In this document: piece by piece, positions 53,825 through 62,915 of the stretch | Layout of the letters: each line of letters opens with the position of its first letter | Position numbering within the stretch: position 1 is the first letter of the stretch | Source: Streptomyces sp. R28 | Lineage (GTDB): Bacteria > Actinomycetota > Actinomycetes > Streptomycetales > Streptomycetaceae | Length of the DNA stretch: 64,000 nt | Assembly: GCF_041052385.1 (NCBI RefSeq) | Contig: NZ_CP163439.1 | Span: 3,275,001 to 3,339,000, forward strand | Reading direction: 5' to 3' | Position numbers and translations under genes: made by a program | The notes under the pieces: generated by a model | The model's input: the letters and a program-made list of their open reading frames with translations, nothing else | The model's database searches: none | Told to the model about the DNA's origin: nothing

Positions 53825-54823
53825 TCAGTACTTGCGGGAGGGGAGCGCGGCCTTGGCCTGGTCCTGCATGAAGTCGCTCTCCTTGGTCTTGATCCAGCGC
53901 TCGACCGTCTCGCCGGCGTGGACCTTCTTCACGACCTCCATCAGCTGGGGGCCGAGCAGCGGGTTGCACTCGACGATCGCGTTGATCTTGCCTTCGGACA
54001 TCGCGATGAAGCCGTCCTTCACGCCGTCGACCGTGACGATCAGGATGTCCTTGCCGGGCTTCTTGCCGGCCGCCTCGATGGCCTGGATGGCGCCGAGACC
54101 CATGTCGTCGTTGTGCGCGAACAGCACGTCGATGTCCGGGTTGGACTGCAGGAAGGCCGCCATGACCTGCTTGCCGCCGGCGCGGGTGAAGTCACCGGTC
54201 TGGCTGACGACGATCTTCCAGTCGTCCGCGTGGTCGGCGTCCATGACCTCCTTGAAGCCCTTGGCACGCTCGATCGCCGGGGCGGCACCGGTGGTGCCCT
54301 CCAGCTGGGCGATCTTCACGGCGCCCTTGTGGCCGGCCTTCTCCAGGACCTTCTCCAGCATCTTGGCGGCGCGCCGGCCCTCGTCGGTGAAGTCGGAGCC
54401 GACCAGGGTGACGAACAGGGACTCGTCGCTCTCGACGGACCGGTCGGTCAGGACGACCGGGATCTTCGCGGCCTTGGCCTCGTTGAGGATGGCGTCCCAG
54501 CCGGTGACGACGACCGGGGAGAAGGCGATGACGTCGACCTTCTGCGCGATGTAGCTGCGGATCGCGGAGATCTGGTTCTCCTGCTTCTGCTGCGCGTCGG
54601 AGAACTTGAGGTTGTAGCCCGCCTCCTTGGCGGCCGACTTCACCGAGTCGGTGTTGGCGCTGCGCCAGCCGCTCTCGGAGCCGACCTGGGAGAAGCCGAG
54701 GGTGATCGTCTTGCTGTCGCCGGAGGAGCCGGAGGAGCCGCCGTCCTCCTTGGCGCAGGCCGCCAGGGTGCCCGCAGCCGCCACGCCGATCGCCGCGGTG
54801 AGGAAGTTCCGTCTGTTGAGCAT
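53825..54823 (-). CDS. ytfQ: Sugar-binding lipoprotein of ABC importer, YtfQ-like
   Basis: The 332-residue exported protein starts MLNRRNFLTAAIGVAAAGTL: a twin-arginine-like RRNFL and the lipobox LAAC (Cys22) indicate a Tat-exported lipoprotein. The mature part is a periplasmic-binding fold (TITLGFSQVGSESGWRSAN … VDVIAFSPVVVTGWDAILNE, typical of YtfQ; sugar-contact Arg and Asp in VLTDRSVESDES and FAHNDDMGLGA). AAAGGAG precedes the ATG. It binds a sugar, by family galactofuranose, and delivers it to YtfT/YjfF. A CGAAATGTCG element lies about 106 bases upstream. Confidence 0.93.
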   Translation of the reverse strand: MLNRRNFLTAAIGVAAAGTLAACAKEDGGSSGSSGDSKTITLGFSQVGSESGWRSANTDSVKSAAKEAGYNLKFSDAQQKQENQISAIRSYIAQKVDVIAFSPVVVTGWDAILNEAKAAKIPVVLTDRSVESDESLFVTLVGSDFTDEGRRAAKMLEKVLEKAGHKGAVKIAQLEGTTGAAPAIERAKGFKEVMDADHADDWKIVVSQTGDFTRAGGKQVMAAFLQSNPDIDVLFAHNDDMGLGAIQAIEAAGKKPGKDILIVTVDGVKDGFIAMSEGKINAIVECNPLLGPQLMEVVKKVHAGETVERWIKTKESDFMQDQAKAALPSRKY

Positions 54824-54928
54824 GTGTCTTCTCCTTTGAAGAGCCGGTCCGGGGATGGACCCCTGGGACTCGGTTGTCACTTGGTGAGACCGGCCGACCG
54901 CGGCGCGTCCAGCCTGTCGATCATTGTT

Positions 54929-54938
54929 CGAAATGTCG
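54929..54938. promoter_or_regulatory. CGAAATnTCG motif, site A (upstream of ytfQ-like operon)
   Basis: CGAAATGTCG lies in the 160-base gap between the ytfQ-like gene and the end of the LacI gene. It matches sites at 56735-56744 and 59088-59097 in nine of ten positions. Confidence 0.65.
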
Positions 54939-54983
54939 ACCATATGGAGGTGGATAAAGGGACGGCGAGGCGTCGGTGGAGCG

Positions 54984-56024
54984 TCAGCCGGGCGCCGTCC
55001 CCGACTGGGGGATGTACGGGAACGTACTGGCACGAACCACGAGTTGGGGCTCGACCGTGGACGTCCCGGACGGCGTCCGGCCCTCGATGAGGTCCAGCAG
55101 CAGGGCGATGCTCCGCTGGCCCACCGTCGAGAAGTCCTGCCGGACGGTGGTGAGGGGTGGGGCGAAGAACTCCGACTCCGGGATGTCGTCGAAGCCGACC
55201 ACCGCGACATCCTGGGGAGTGCGCACCCCAGCCTCACGCAGGGCTCTCAACACCCCCAGCGCCATCTGGTCGTTGGCGACGAAGACGGCGGTCAGGCCCC
55301 GGCCCACCCAGCCCGCCAGTTCCTGACCGGCCCGGTAGCCCGACAGCGGACTCCAGTCCCCGCGCAGCGGCATCGGCGGTTCGACGCCGCCCGCCTCGAG
55401 GGTCTCACGCCAGCCGACGGTGCGGTCCAGCGCCTCCTGCCAGGACTCGGGTCCGGCGAGGTGCCAGACCGTGCGGTGGCCGGCGGCCAGCAGATGGCCG
55501 GTGGCCAGCCGCGCGCCCAGATACTGGTCGACGTTGACGCTCGGGATCTCGGCGCCGGACCCGGTGCCCACGGCCACCACCGGGAAGGGGTGGCGGAGTT
55601 CGGCGAGGGCCTGGACGGCCGAGCGCTGCGGGGCGAGGGCGATCACTCCCTCCACCCCGCCCTCGCTGAGCCGGTTCAGCGCCTCGGCGAGGGTCTCGAC
55701 CGTCAGCTCGCGCAGACTGACCGTGGAGACGAGGTACCCCTGGGCACGCGCCGCCTCCTCCAACGCGAACAGTGTGCTGGCCGGCCCGTAGAGCGTGGTG
55801 CTGGAGGCGACCACGCCGAGGGTCCGGGTGCGCCGGGTGGCGAGTGCCCGTGCGGAGAAGTTGCGGCGGGAGCCCATCTCCTCGATCGCGCGCAGCACCT
55901 TGGCCCGGGTCGCGTCCCGCACATTGGGGTGATCGCCCAGTACGCGGGAGACAGTCTGGTGGGACACGCCGGCCAGGCGTGCCACGTCGGCCATGGTGGG
56001 CGGCCGCAACTGCGAGTGGGTCAC
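54984..56024 (-). CDS. LacI-family transcriptional regulator
   Basis: The 346-residue protein starts at GTG 56024 behind AAGGAGG. The LacI HTH reads TMADVARLAGVSHQTVSRVL, with the hinge helix RRNFSARALATRRTRTLG, followed by a sugar-binding domain (VAVVGFDDIPESEFFAPPL). It lies directly upstream of the YtfQ-type importer on the same strand and probably represses it until its sugar ligand binds. A lac-like operator at 56216-56234 upstream suggests autoregulation. Confidence 0.95.
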   Translation of the reverse strand: MTHSQLRPPTMADVARLAGVSHQTVSRVLGDHPNVRDATRAKVLRAIEEMGSRRNFSARALATRRTRTLGVVASSTTLYGPASTLFALEEAARAQGYLVSTVSLRELTVETLAEALNRLSEGGVEGVIALAPQRSAVQALAELRHPFPVVAVGTGSGAEIPSVNVDQYLGARLATGHLLAAGHRTVWHLAGPESWQEALDRTVGWRETLEAGGVEPPMPLRGDWSPLSGYRAGQELAGWVGRGLTAVFVANDQMALGVLRALREAGVRTPQDVAVVGFDDIPESEFFAPPLTTVRQDFSTVGQRSIALLLDLIEGRTPSGTSTVEPQLVVRASTFPYIPQSGTAPG

Positions 56025-56095
56025 GGCCGCACCTCCTTGGTGTTCGTCTGCCGATAAGACCTGTACCACGGGCGGACGGATCCGCTCGGCCGGCG

Positions 56096-56161
56096 TCACG
56101 CCGGGGTTCCGGAACGCCCCAGGACACGGGACGGCAGGGCGAGTTGGCGCACTTCGGGCAT
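56096..56161 (-). CDS. Short leader ORF upstream of the LacI gene (21 codons)
   Basis: An AAGGAGG ribosome site followed by an ATG at 56161 opens a 21-residue ORF (MPEVRQLALPSRVLGRSGTP, then Ala and stop). It ends 71 bases before the LacI start, which has its own identical AAGGAGG site. It may be a leader peptide or a remnant. No homologue is known to me. The call rests only on the strong ribosome site and position. Confidence 0.4.
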   Translation of the reverse strand: MPEVRQLALPSRVLGRSGTPA

Positions 56162-56215
56162 GACGCTCGTACCTCCTTGGATGCCGCGGGGTGATGACTG
56201 GTGAGCGCGGACGTC

Positions 56216-56234
56216 ATTGTGAGCGCTAACAATT
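56216..56234. promoter_or_regulatory. Lac-like operator upstream of the LacI gene
   Basis: ATTGTGAGCGCTAACAATT is nearly palindromic around AGCGCT and strongly resembles the classical LacI-family operator (TTGTGAGCGCTCACAA). It lies 55 bases upstream of the leader ORF, suited to autoregulation by the LacI protein. Confidence 0.85.
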
Positions 56235-56680
56235 CATGGCGGTCAAGAGGGCTGCATCAGGTCGGTCATCACGGTTGAATAACGCGCCGGTCGCCGAGCG
56301 TCACCCAGGCAGCCTGTTCCGACGCGCGTCCCGGCGGGCAACACGCCCTTGGCCCGAACACGTTGGCGCAGGCCGCCCGCCACCCCGGACCGGGGCGGCG
56401 CGAGGGCAGATTCGCCCGCCATGACCATGTTTCGACAGCTCTGACCGCATGGGCCGGCCACCGCCCGCCCCACCCTCACGGCCGGAATCGATCGGTCGAA
56501 GCCCGCCCCACGAGGGCCGCCCGCTCCGCCGGAACAGCCCGGGATCCGCCTTGGACGGGGCCAACATCCGGGTCATCACGCGCACAATGAGTGCCACTTT
56601 TCAGGGCCCAAGTGCCGGACATTTCCCACTATTTGCCGTCACCTCGACCGCCGATCCAAAACCGTTACCCGTTCGACCCA
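56235..56680. other. Intergenic, no gene seen
   Basis: This stretch between the lac-like operator and the promoter of the dehydratase gene has no reading frame with a credible start, codon use and ribosome site. No tRNA or terminator hairpin was recognised. It may hold further regulatory sites. Confidence 0.5.
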
Positions 56681-56710
56681 TTGACACTCCAACGGGGTCG
56701 TCCCTACTGT
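56681..56710 (+). promoter_or_regulatory. Sigma-70-type promoter of the dehydratase operon
   Basis: TTGACA at 56681-56686 and TACTGT at 56705-56710 are 18 bases apart, a good match to the vegetative HrdB consensus. The transcript would start near 56717, right before the CGAAATTTCG operator and 76 bases ahead of the start codon. Confidence 0.75.
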
Positions 56711-56718
56711 CGCGACAG

Positions 56719-56748
56719 GATTTCGAACGCCTTACGAAATTTCGAACA
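56719..56748. promoter_or_regulatory. CGAAATnTCG motif, site B, with flanking TTTCGAAC repeats
   Basis: The perfect palindrome CGAAATTTCG (56735-56744) lies just after the predicted transcription start. TTTCGAAC occurs twice (about 56721-56728 and 56741-56748), 20 bases apart. A repressor bound here would block the promoter at 56681-56710. Confidence 0.7.
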
Positions 56749-56792
56749 GCCAGACTCGAAGCAGTCCGGACTCGAAGAGGACAAGGAGTATC

Positions 56793-57956
56793 GTGCGCAT
56801 CACGGGAATCAGCACACACGTGGTAGGAACGCCGTGGCGGAACCTGACCTACGTGCAGGTGCACACCGACGAGGGACTCACCGGAGTCGGCGAGACCCGC
56901 ATGCTGGGCCACACCGACGCGCTGCTCGGCTATCTGCACGAGGCGAAGACCAATCACATTCTCGGGTCCGACCCTTTCGCCGTCGAGGACCTGACACGCC
57001 GCATGAAGTACGGCGACTACGGCCGGGCCGGCGAGATCGTGATGTCCGGCATCGCCGTGATCGAGATGGCGTGCTGGGACATCAAGGGCAAGGCCCTCGG
57101 CGTCCCCGTCTGGCAGCTGCTCGGCGGCAAGGTCACCGACAAGGTCAAGGCGTACGCCAACGGCTGGTACACCACTGAGCGCACTCCCGAGGCCTACCAC
57201 AAGGCGGCGCAGGGCGTCATGGAGCGCGGGTACCGAGCGCTCAAGATCGACCCCTTCGGCACCGGCCACTTCGAGCTGGACCACAAGGAGAGCCTGTACG
57301 CCGTCTCGCTGATCGAGGCCGTGCGCGACGCGATCGGGCCGGACGCCGAGCTGATGCTGGAGATGCACGGCCGGTTCTCGCCCTCCACCGCCGTCCGCCT
57401 CGCCAAGGAGCTGGCGCCCTTCAAGCCCGCGTGGCTGGAGGAGCCGTGCCCGCCGGAGAACCTGAAGGCGCTGGAGAAGGTCGCCGCCAAGGTCGACATC
57501 CCGGTGGCCACGGGTGAGCGCATCCACGACCGGATCGAGTTCCGGGAGCTCTTCGAGAGCCAGGCCGTCGACATCATCCAGCCGGACGTCGGCCACATCG
57601 GCGGCATCTGGGAGACCCGCAAGCTCGCCGCCACCGCCGAGACCCACTACACGCTGGTCGCCCCGCACAACGTGGGCGGGCCGGTGCTGACCGCCGCCTC
57701 GCTCCAGGTCGGCTTCACCGCACCCAACTTCAAGATCCTTGAGCACTTCAATGACTTCGCGGACGCGGAGATCAAGAAGGTCGTCAAGGGCGCCCCCCAG
57801 GTGAACCCCGAGGACGGCTGCTTCCACCTGTCCCACGAACCCGGTCTCGGTGTCGAGCTGGACGTGGACGCGGCGGCGGAGTTCCCGCAGCAGCAGGCTC
57901 GCTTCGACCTGTGGGCCGAGGGCTGGGAGCAGCGCAAGCCCAAGGGGAACGCGTGA
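56793..57956 (+). CDS. Enolase-superfamily sugar-acid dehydratase (D-galactonate dehydratase-like)
   Basis: The 387-residue protein has the capping domain (MRITGISTHVVGTPWRNLTY) and the barrel of the mandelate-racemase group. Key residues are Lys in RALKIDPFG, the Glu/His of LMLEMHGRFS (His as acid), the metal Glu in WLEEPCPPE and GERIH, and His in APHNVGG. These match acid sugar dehydratases such as DgoD, though the first metal ligand is Glu (EMH) where DgoD has Asp (DFH). It would turn an aldonate into a 2-keto-3-deoxy acid. AAGGAG precedes GTG 56793. A zinc dehydrogenase gene follows after 31 bases in the same operon. Confidence 0.88.
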   Translation: MRITGISTHVVGTPWRNLTYVQVHTDEGLTGVGETRMLGHTDALLGYLHEAKTNHILGSDPFAVEDLTRRMKYGDYGRAGEIVMSGIAVIEMACWDIKGKALGVPVWQLLGGKVTDKVKAYANGWYTTERTPEAYHKAAQGVMERGYRALKIDPFGTGHFELDHKESLYAVSLIEAVRDAIGPDAELMLEMHGRFSPSTAVRLAKELAPFKPAWLEEPCPPENLKALEKVAAKVDIPVATGERIHDRIEFRELFESQAVDIIQPDVGHIGGIWETRKLAATAETHYTLVAPHNVGGPVLTAASLQVGFTAPNFKILEHFNDFADAEIKKVVKGAPQVNPEDGCFHLSHEPGLGVELDVDAAAEFPQQQARFDLWAEGWEQRKPKGNA

Positions 57957-57987
57957 GCACCCGCAGGTCCGGTTCCAGGGGGCTCCA

Positions 57988-58992
57988 GTGAGCACCGCTG
58001 TAGTGATCGAGGCTCCCGGCCGGCACCTGCTGGTGCCGCACGAGCCTCGGCAGCCGGAGGCCGGCGAGGCCCTGGTCCGGGTGCACGCCTCCGGGATCTG
58101 CGGCAGCGACCGTGAGGTCTTCCAGGGCAATCGGCCCGAGGGGTACGTCCGTTACCCCCTCACCCCCGGCCACGAGTGGTCCGGGACGGTGACCGCGGTC
58201 GGGGACGGCGTTCCCTCAAGCCTTGTAGGCCGCAAGGTAGTTGGCGAAGGCTTCCGCAACTGCCAGGTGTGCGACCGCTGCCACGCGGGCGAGACCACGC
58301 TGTGCACCGCGGGGTACGAGGAGACCGGCTTCACCCAGCCGGGCGCCATGGCCACCACGCTGACCCTCCCCGCCCGTCTGCTGCACGTTCTCCCGGACGA
58401 CGCGGATCTGACGGCGGCGGCGCTGCTGGAGCCGGCCGCGTGCATCGCGGCCGCCGCGCTCAAGGCGAGGGCCGTTCCCGGTGAGCGGGTCGCGGTCGTG
58501 GGCACCGGAACGCTGGGCATGTTCGCCGTTCAGTTCCTGAAGGCCGCCTCCCCGGCCGAGCTGCTCGTCGTGGGCACCCGTCCGGACCGGGCCGAGCTGT
58601 CCAAGCGGTTCGGCGCCACGGACTTCCGGACCAAGGACCAGGAGCTCCCCGGCGACTTCGACGTCGTCATCGAGACCGCCGGGTCCGCGGACGCGGCGCG
58701 TACCGCCGCCGCACTGCTGCGGCGTGGCGGGCGGCTGGTCCTGACGGGGATCCCGGCGCCGGGCGCGGACGGGCTCGACCCGACGGATCTCGTCGTACGC
58801 CAGCTGGAGGTGCACACCGTGTTCGGCGCGGCGCCGGACGCCTGGGCGCACACGGTGCGGGTCTTCGGGGCCGGGCTCCTCGATCCGCTGCCGCTCGTCA
58901 CGCACGAGCTGCCGCTGGAGCAGTTCGCCCAGGCCATCGAGCTGGTGGGGTCCGGCGACCCGACGGTCGGAAAGGTCCTGCTGCGGCCATGA
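57988..58992 (+). CDS. Zinc-dependent alcohol/polyol dehydrogenase (MDR)
   Basis: The 334-residue protein starts at GTG 57988 (VSTAVVIEAPGRHLLVPHEP). The catalytic zinc ligands are in GICGSDREV (Cys) and PGHEWSG (His, Glu); the structural zinc is held by four Cys in CQVCDRCHAGETTLC. The Rossmann motif is VAVVGTGTLGMFAVQFL. It oxidises a sugar, polyol or sugar acid using NAD(P). It is in the operon of the dehydratase and could provide its aldonate substrate or use a later product. Confidence 0.9.
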   Translation: MSTAVVIEAPGRHLLVPHEPRQPEAGEALVRVHASGICGSDREVFQGNRPEGYVRYPLTPGHEWSGTVTAVGDGVPSSLVGRKVVGEGFRNCQVCDRCHAGETTLCTAGYEETGFTQPGAMATTLTLPARLLHVLPDDADLTAAALLEPAACIAAAALKARAVPGERVAVVGTGTLGMFAVQFLKAASPAELLVVGTRPDRAELSKRFGATDFRTKDQELPGDFDVVIETAGSADAARTAAALLRRGGRLVLTGIPAPGADGLDPTDLVVRQLEVHTVFGAAPDAWAHTVRVFGAGLLDPLPLVTHELPLEQFAQAIELVGSGDPTVGKVLLRP

Positions 58993-59087
58993 CCGGCCCC
59001 TGAGTCGTACGCCGGTACGGGGTACCTGACGACTTCGTACCGGCGTACATCCACAATCTTGCTGTACCCAGAGCCGCGAACCCCGTC

Positions 59088-59097
59088 CGAAATATCG
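59088..59097. promoter_or_regulatory. CGAAATnTCG motif, site C
   Basis: CGAAATATCG lies 17 bases upstream of the start codon at 59115 and abuts its ribosome site. It matches sites A and B in nine of ten positions. Confidence 0.65.
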
Positions 59098-59114
59098 AAT
59101 GCGAAGGACATCCA

Positions 59115-60083
59115 GTGACCGACACCACCGCCCCGGCGCCGCGCCGACCCGGCGAGCAGGCTCTCGCAGCGCTCGGCCTGGGCGCGCCCGCCCTCGATCC
59201 TTCCGACGCCTCCCCGCACACCTTCCCCGACGGTGGCCGCTGGCGCACCGAGGTGCCCTCCGTCGAGGGGCCCGAGGCGCTCGCCGTGGTCCTCAAGGAG
59301 TCCTCGCGGCTCGACGTGCCGATCCACCGGATCAGCCAGGGCAGCGGGATCTGGATGCTCACCGACGCCGAGATCACCGAGATGGTGGAAGCCACCGCCG
59401 AGCGTGACATCGAGCTCTGCCTCTTCACCGGCCCGCGCGGCACGTGGGACATCGGCGGCTCCACCCGTACCGACTCCAAGGGCGCCGGCCTCAGAGCCCG
59501 CGGCCACGACGCGGTCGCCGGATGCGTGGAGGACGCCGTACGCGCGACCGAGCTGGGCGTGAAGTGCCTGCTCATCGCCGATGAGGGTGTGCTGTGGACG
59601 CTGCACCAGGCCCGCGTCGCCGGGATCCTGCCGGCCGACACGACCTTCAAGGTGTCGGCGCTGATCGGCCCGGTCAACCCGACCGCGTACGCCGTGTACG
59701 AGAACATGGGCGGCGACTCGATCAACGTGCCCAGCGATCTGACGCTCGATCATCTCACCGAGATCCGGCGGGTCTCCGCCGCCCCCATGGACATGTACAT
59801 CGAGGCCCCCGACGACCTCGGCGGCTACATCCGGATGTACGAGGTCGCCGAGCTGATCCGGCGCGGCGCACCGCTCTATCTGAAGTTCGGCCTGTCGAAG
59901 GCTCCCGGGATCTACCCCTACGGGAACCACATGCGGGACCTCACGCTGTCCACGGCCAAGGAACGCGTACGGCGCGGCCGGCTGGCCCTGGACCTGCTCG
60001 CACGGCACGGAGCGGACGGCGACATGGCGCCGCTCGGCTCGCGGCTTCCGGGCGCGCTGAAGCGGTTCGGAAATCCCTCATAA
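59115..60083 (+). CDS. Unknown TIM-barrel-like protein of the sugar cluster
   Basis: The 322-residue protein starts at GTG 59115 behind GAAGGA. After about 45 polar residues it alternates hydrophobic strands and helices in a barrel-like order: IHRISQGSGIW, IELCLFTGPRGTWDIGG, VKCLLIADEG, FKVSALIGPVNPT, INVPSDLTLDHL, MYIEAPDDLGGYI and LYLKFGLSKAPGIYPYG. Acidic residues in ADEG and EAPDD lie at strand ends where barrel enzymes place catalytic groups. It resembles U32-peptidase-like barrels but I cannot place it with confidence. Its site between the dehydrogenase and the importer suggests a sugar-acid aldolase or hydrolase; this is inference. Confidence 0.72.
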   Translation: MTDTTAPAPRRPGEQALAALGLGAPALDPSDASPHTFPDGGRWRTEVPSVEGPEALAVVLKESSRLDVPIHRISQGSGIWMLTDAEITEMVEATAERDIELCLFTGPRGTWDIGGSTRTDSKGAGLRARGHDAVAGCVEDAVRATELGVKCLLIADEGVLWTLHQARVAGILPADTTFKVSALIGPVNPTAYAVYENMGGDSINVPSDLTLDHLTEIRRVSAAPMDMYIEAPDDLGGYIRMYEVAELIRRGAPLYLKFGLSKAPGIYPYGNHMRDLTLSTAKERVRRGRLALDLLARHGADGDMAPLGSRLPGALKRFGNPS

Positions 60084-60219
60084 CGAACCGGCCAACTGTC
60101 TTCACAGAAGACGACGCAGTCACACAGAATCCCCCACATCTCCTCTGGCGTCCTTCGGCTCATGAAGTGCCGTCCCCGCCAGAACGTTCCAGGCCTTCAA
60201 GACATCAAGGATGATGATC

Positions 60220-61332
60220 ATGCGCACTCGCCGAGCCGCACTCGCCGCCATAGCCGGAGCCGCCTCCCTCGCCCTCACCCTGTCCGCCTGTGGCCAGAGC
60301 GGTGAGGGCGGCAGCAAGCCGGAGGCCGGTGACGCCAAGGGCGGGACCATCGGCATCGCGATGCCGACCAAGTCCTCCGAGCGATGGATCGCCGACGGCA
60401 AGAACGTCGTCGCGGACCTGGAGTCCAAGGGCTACAAGACCACCCTGGTCTACGGCGAGGACGACCCGGACCAGCAGGTCTCGCAGATCGAGAACCTCAT
60501 CACGCAGGGCGTGAAGGCGCTGATCGTCGCCGCCATCGACAACAAGTCGATGAACAACGTGCTGCAGCAGGCCGCCGACGCCAACATCCCGGTGATCTCC
60601 TACGACCGCCTCATCCTCGGCACCAAGAACGTCGACTACTACGCGTCGTTCGACAACGAGAAGGTCGGCGAGCTCCAGGCCGGCTACATCGTCGAGAAGC
60701 TCGGCCTGAAGGACGGCTCCAAGAAGGGCCCCTTCAACATCGAGCTGTTCGCCGGTTCCAACGACGACAACAACACCCGCTACTTCTTCGGCGGGGCGAT
60801 GAAGGTCCTGCAGCCCTACATCGACAAGAAGCAGCTCGTCGTCCGCTCCGGCCAGACCAAGCTGACCCAGGTCACCACCCTGCGCTGGGACGGCGGCACC
60901 GCCCAGAAGCGCATGGACGACATCCTGACCTCGGCGTACAAGAGCGAGCACGTCGACGCGGTCCTCTCGCCGTACGACGGCATCTCCATCGGCATCCTGT
61001 CGGCGCTGAAGTCCGACGACTACGGCTCCAAGAACAAGCCGCTGCCGATCGTCACCGGCCAGGACGCCGAGGTCGCCTCGGTGAAGTCGATCATCGCCGA
61101 CCAGCAGTCGATGACCGTGTACAAGGACACCCGTGAGCTCGCCAAGGTGGCCTCGAACATGGTCGACGCGGCACTCAACGGCAAGAAGCCCGAGGTCAAC
61201 GACACCAAGACCTACGACAACGGCTCCAAGGTCGTCCCCGCCTACCTGCTCACGCCGGTCAGTGTCGACAAGACCAACTACCAGAAGGAGGTCGTCGACT
61301 CCGGCTACATCAAGGAAAGCGACCTCAAGTAA
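60220..61332 (+). CDS. chvE: Multiple-sugar-binding lipoprotein, ChvE-like
   Basis: The protein of about 370 residues has a signal peptide ([20 protein letters not shown]) with lipobox LSAC. The mature part matches ChvE/XylF-type binding proteins: [40 protein letters not shown] and [16 protein letters not shown]. ChvE binds several monosaccharides including arabinose, galactose and glucose. ATG 60220 is the best start (AAGGA eight bases upstream); an ATG at 60211 is in frame. It begins an operon with an ATPase and a permease. Confidence 0.92.
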   Translation: MRTRRAALAAIAGAASLALTLSACGQSGEGGSKPEAGDAKGGTIGIAMPTKSSERWIADGKNVVADLESKGYKTTLVYGEDDPDQQVSQIENLITQGVKALIVAAIDNKSMNNVLQQAADANIPVISYDRLILGTKNVDYYASFDNEKVGELQAGYIVEKLGLKDGSKKGPFNIELFAGSNDDNNTRYFFGGAMKVLQPYIDKKQLVVRSGQTKLTQVTTLRWDGGTAQKRMDDILTSAYKSEHVDAVLSPYDGISIGILSALKSDDYGSKNKPLPIVTGQDAEVASVKSIIADQQSMTVYKDTRELAKVASNMVDAALNGKKPEVNDTKTYDNGSKVVPAYLLTPVSVDKTNYQKEVVDSGYIKESDLK

Positions 61333-61364
61333 CCACCCGCCCACTCTGATTGGAAGGCACGACC

Positions 61365-62915
61365 ATGGCGGGACCCGTCCTGGAAATGCGCTCGATCGTC
61401 AAGACCTTTCCCGGCGTCAAAGCGCTGTCGGACGTCACACTGACCGTCCAACAGGGCGAGGTCCACGCCATCTGCGGGGAGAACGGCGCCGGTAAGTCGA
61501 CCCTGATGAAGGTCCTCTCCGGCGTCCACCCGCACGGCACCTACGAAGGGGACATCCTCTTCGAGGGCGAGGTCTGCGAGTTCAAGGACATCCGGGCGAG
61601 CGAGCAGCGCGGCATCGTCATCATCCACCAGGAGCTGGCGCTGTCGCCGTTCCTCTCCCTCGCGGAGAACATCTTCCTCGGCAACGAGCATGCCAAGGGC
61701 GGGTTCATCGACTGGCGGGAGACCCTGCGGCACGCCACCGAGCTGCTGCGCCGGGTGGGGCTCAATGACCACCCCGACACCCGCGTCGCCGACATCGGCG
61801 TGGGCAAGCAGCAGCTCGTGGAGATCGCGAAGGCGCTGTCGAAGAAGGTGAAGCTGCTCATCCTGGATGACCCGACCGCGGCCCTGAACGACGAGGACAG
61901 CGACAAACTCCTGGATCTGATCCTGGAGTTGAAGAAGCAGGGCATCACCTCGATCATCATCTCCCACAAGCTCAACGAGATCCGCAAGGTCGCCGACTCG
62001 GTGACGATCCTCCGCGACGGCCAGACCATCGAGACGCTCGATGTGAAGGCGCCGGAGACCACCGAGGACCGGATCATCAGCGGGATGGTCGGCCGGGACC
62101 TGGAGAACCGCTTCCCCGACCGCACCCCGCACGAGCCGGAGAAGGGCGCGGCCCCCGCGCTGGAGATCCGCAACTGGACCGTGCACCACCCGATCGACCA
62201 GCAGCGCAAGGTCGTCGACGATGTGTCGATCCAGGTGCGGCGCGGGGAGATCGTCGGCATCGCGGGCCTCATGGGCGCCGGCCGCACCGAACTCGCGATG
62301 AGCGTCTTCGGGCGGACGTACGGCCGGTACGCGGACGGCACGGTCCTCAAGGACGGCACGGAGATCCGTACGAAGTCCGTCCCCGAGGCGGTCAAGCACG
62401 GCATCGCGTACGTCACCGAGGACCGCAAGCACTACGGCCTCAACCTCATCGACACCATCAACCGCAACATCTCGCTCAGCGCGCTGGGCAAGGTCGCCAA
62501 GCGGGGCGTGGTCGACGAGCACGGGGAACGGCAGGTCGCCGAGGGCTTCCGCAAGTCCATGAACATCAAGGCGCCGACCGTCTTCGAGCCGGTGGGCAAG
62601 CTGTCCGGCGGCAACCAGCAGAAGGTCGTCCTCAGCAAGTGGATCTTCGCGGGTCCCGATGTGCTGATCCTGGACGAGCCGACGCGTGGCATCGACGTCG
62701 GTGCCAAGTACGAGATCTACACGGTCATCGACCAGCTGGCCGCCCAGGGCAAGGCGGTCGTCTTCATCTCCTCCGAGCTGCCGGAACTGCTCGGCATGTG
62801 TGACCGCATCTACACGATGGCCGCGGGGCGGCTGACCGGCGAGTTCTCGCGGGCCGAGGCCTCGCAGGAATCGCTGATGCGTCAGATGACAAAGGACAAA
62901 GAGGTATCCCGATGA
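61365..62915 (+). CDS. mmsA: Sugar ABC transporter ATPase, MmsA/GguA-like, two NBDs
   Basis: The protein of about 516 residues has two ATP-binding domains. The first has GENGAGKST, a degenerate signature ([13 protein letters not shown]) and Walker [13 protein letters not shown]; the second has the degenerate Walker [11 protein letters not shown], signature LSGGNQQKV and [12 protein letters not shown]. The MmsA/GguA subtype is supported by pairing with a ChvE-like protein. GGAAGG precedes ATG 61365 by seven bases. Its stop overlaps the permease start (ATGA). Confidence 0.94.
   Translation: MAGPVLEMRSIVKTFPGVKALSDVTLTVQQGEVHAICGENGAGKSTLMKVLSGVHPHGTYEGDILFEGEVCEFKDIRASEQRGIVIIHQELALSPFLSLAENIFLGNEHAKGGFIDWRETLRHATELLRRVGLNDHPDTRVADIGVGKQQLVEIAKALSKKVKLLILDDPTAALNDEDSDKLLDLILELKKQGITSIIISHKLNEIRKVADSVTILRDGQTIETLDVKAPETTEDRIISGMVGRDLENRFPDRTPHEPEKGAAPALEIRNWTVHHPIDQQRKVVDDVSIQVRRGEIVGIAGLMGAGRTELAMSVFGRTYGRYADGTVLKDGTEIRTKSVPEAVKHGIAYVTEDRKHYGLNLIDTINRNISLSALGKVAKRGVVDEHGERQVAEGFRKSMNIKAPTVFEPVGKLSGGNQQKVVLSKWIFAGPDVLILDEPTRGIDVGAKYEIYTVIDQLAAQGKAVVFISSELPELLGMCDRIYTMAAGRLTGEFSRAEASQESLMRQMTKDKEVSR

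Noticed and set aside
56243..56479. A 78-codon minus-strand frame in the gap before the dehydratase gene
   Set aside because: It has no ribosome site, no family and biased composition; the region fits a regulatory gap better.
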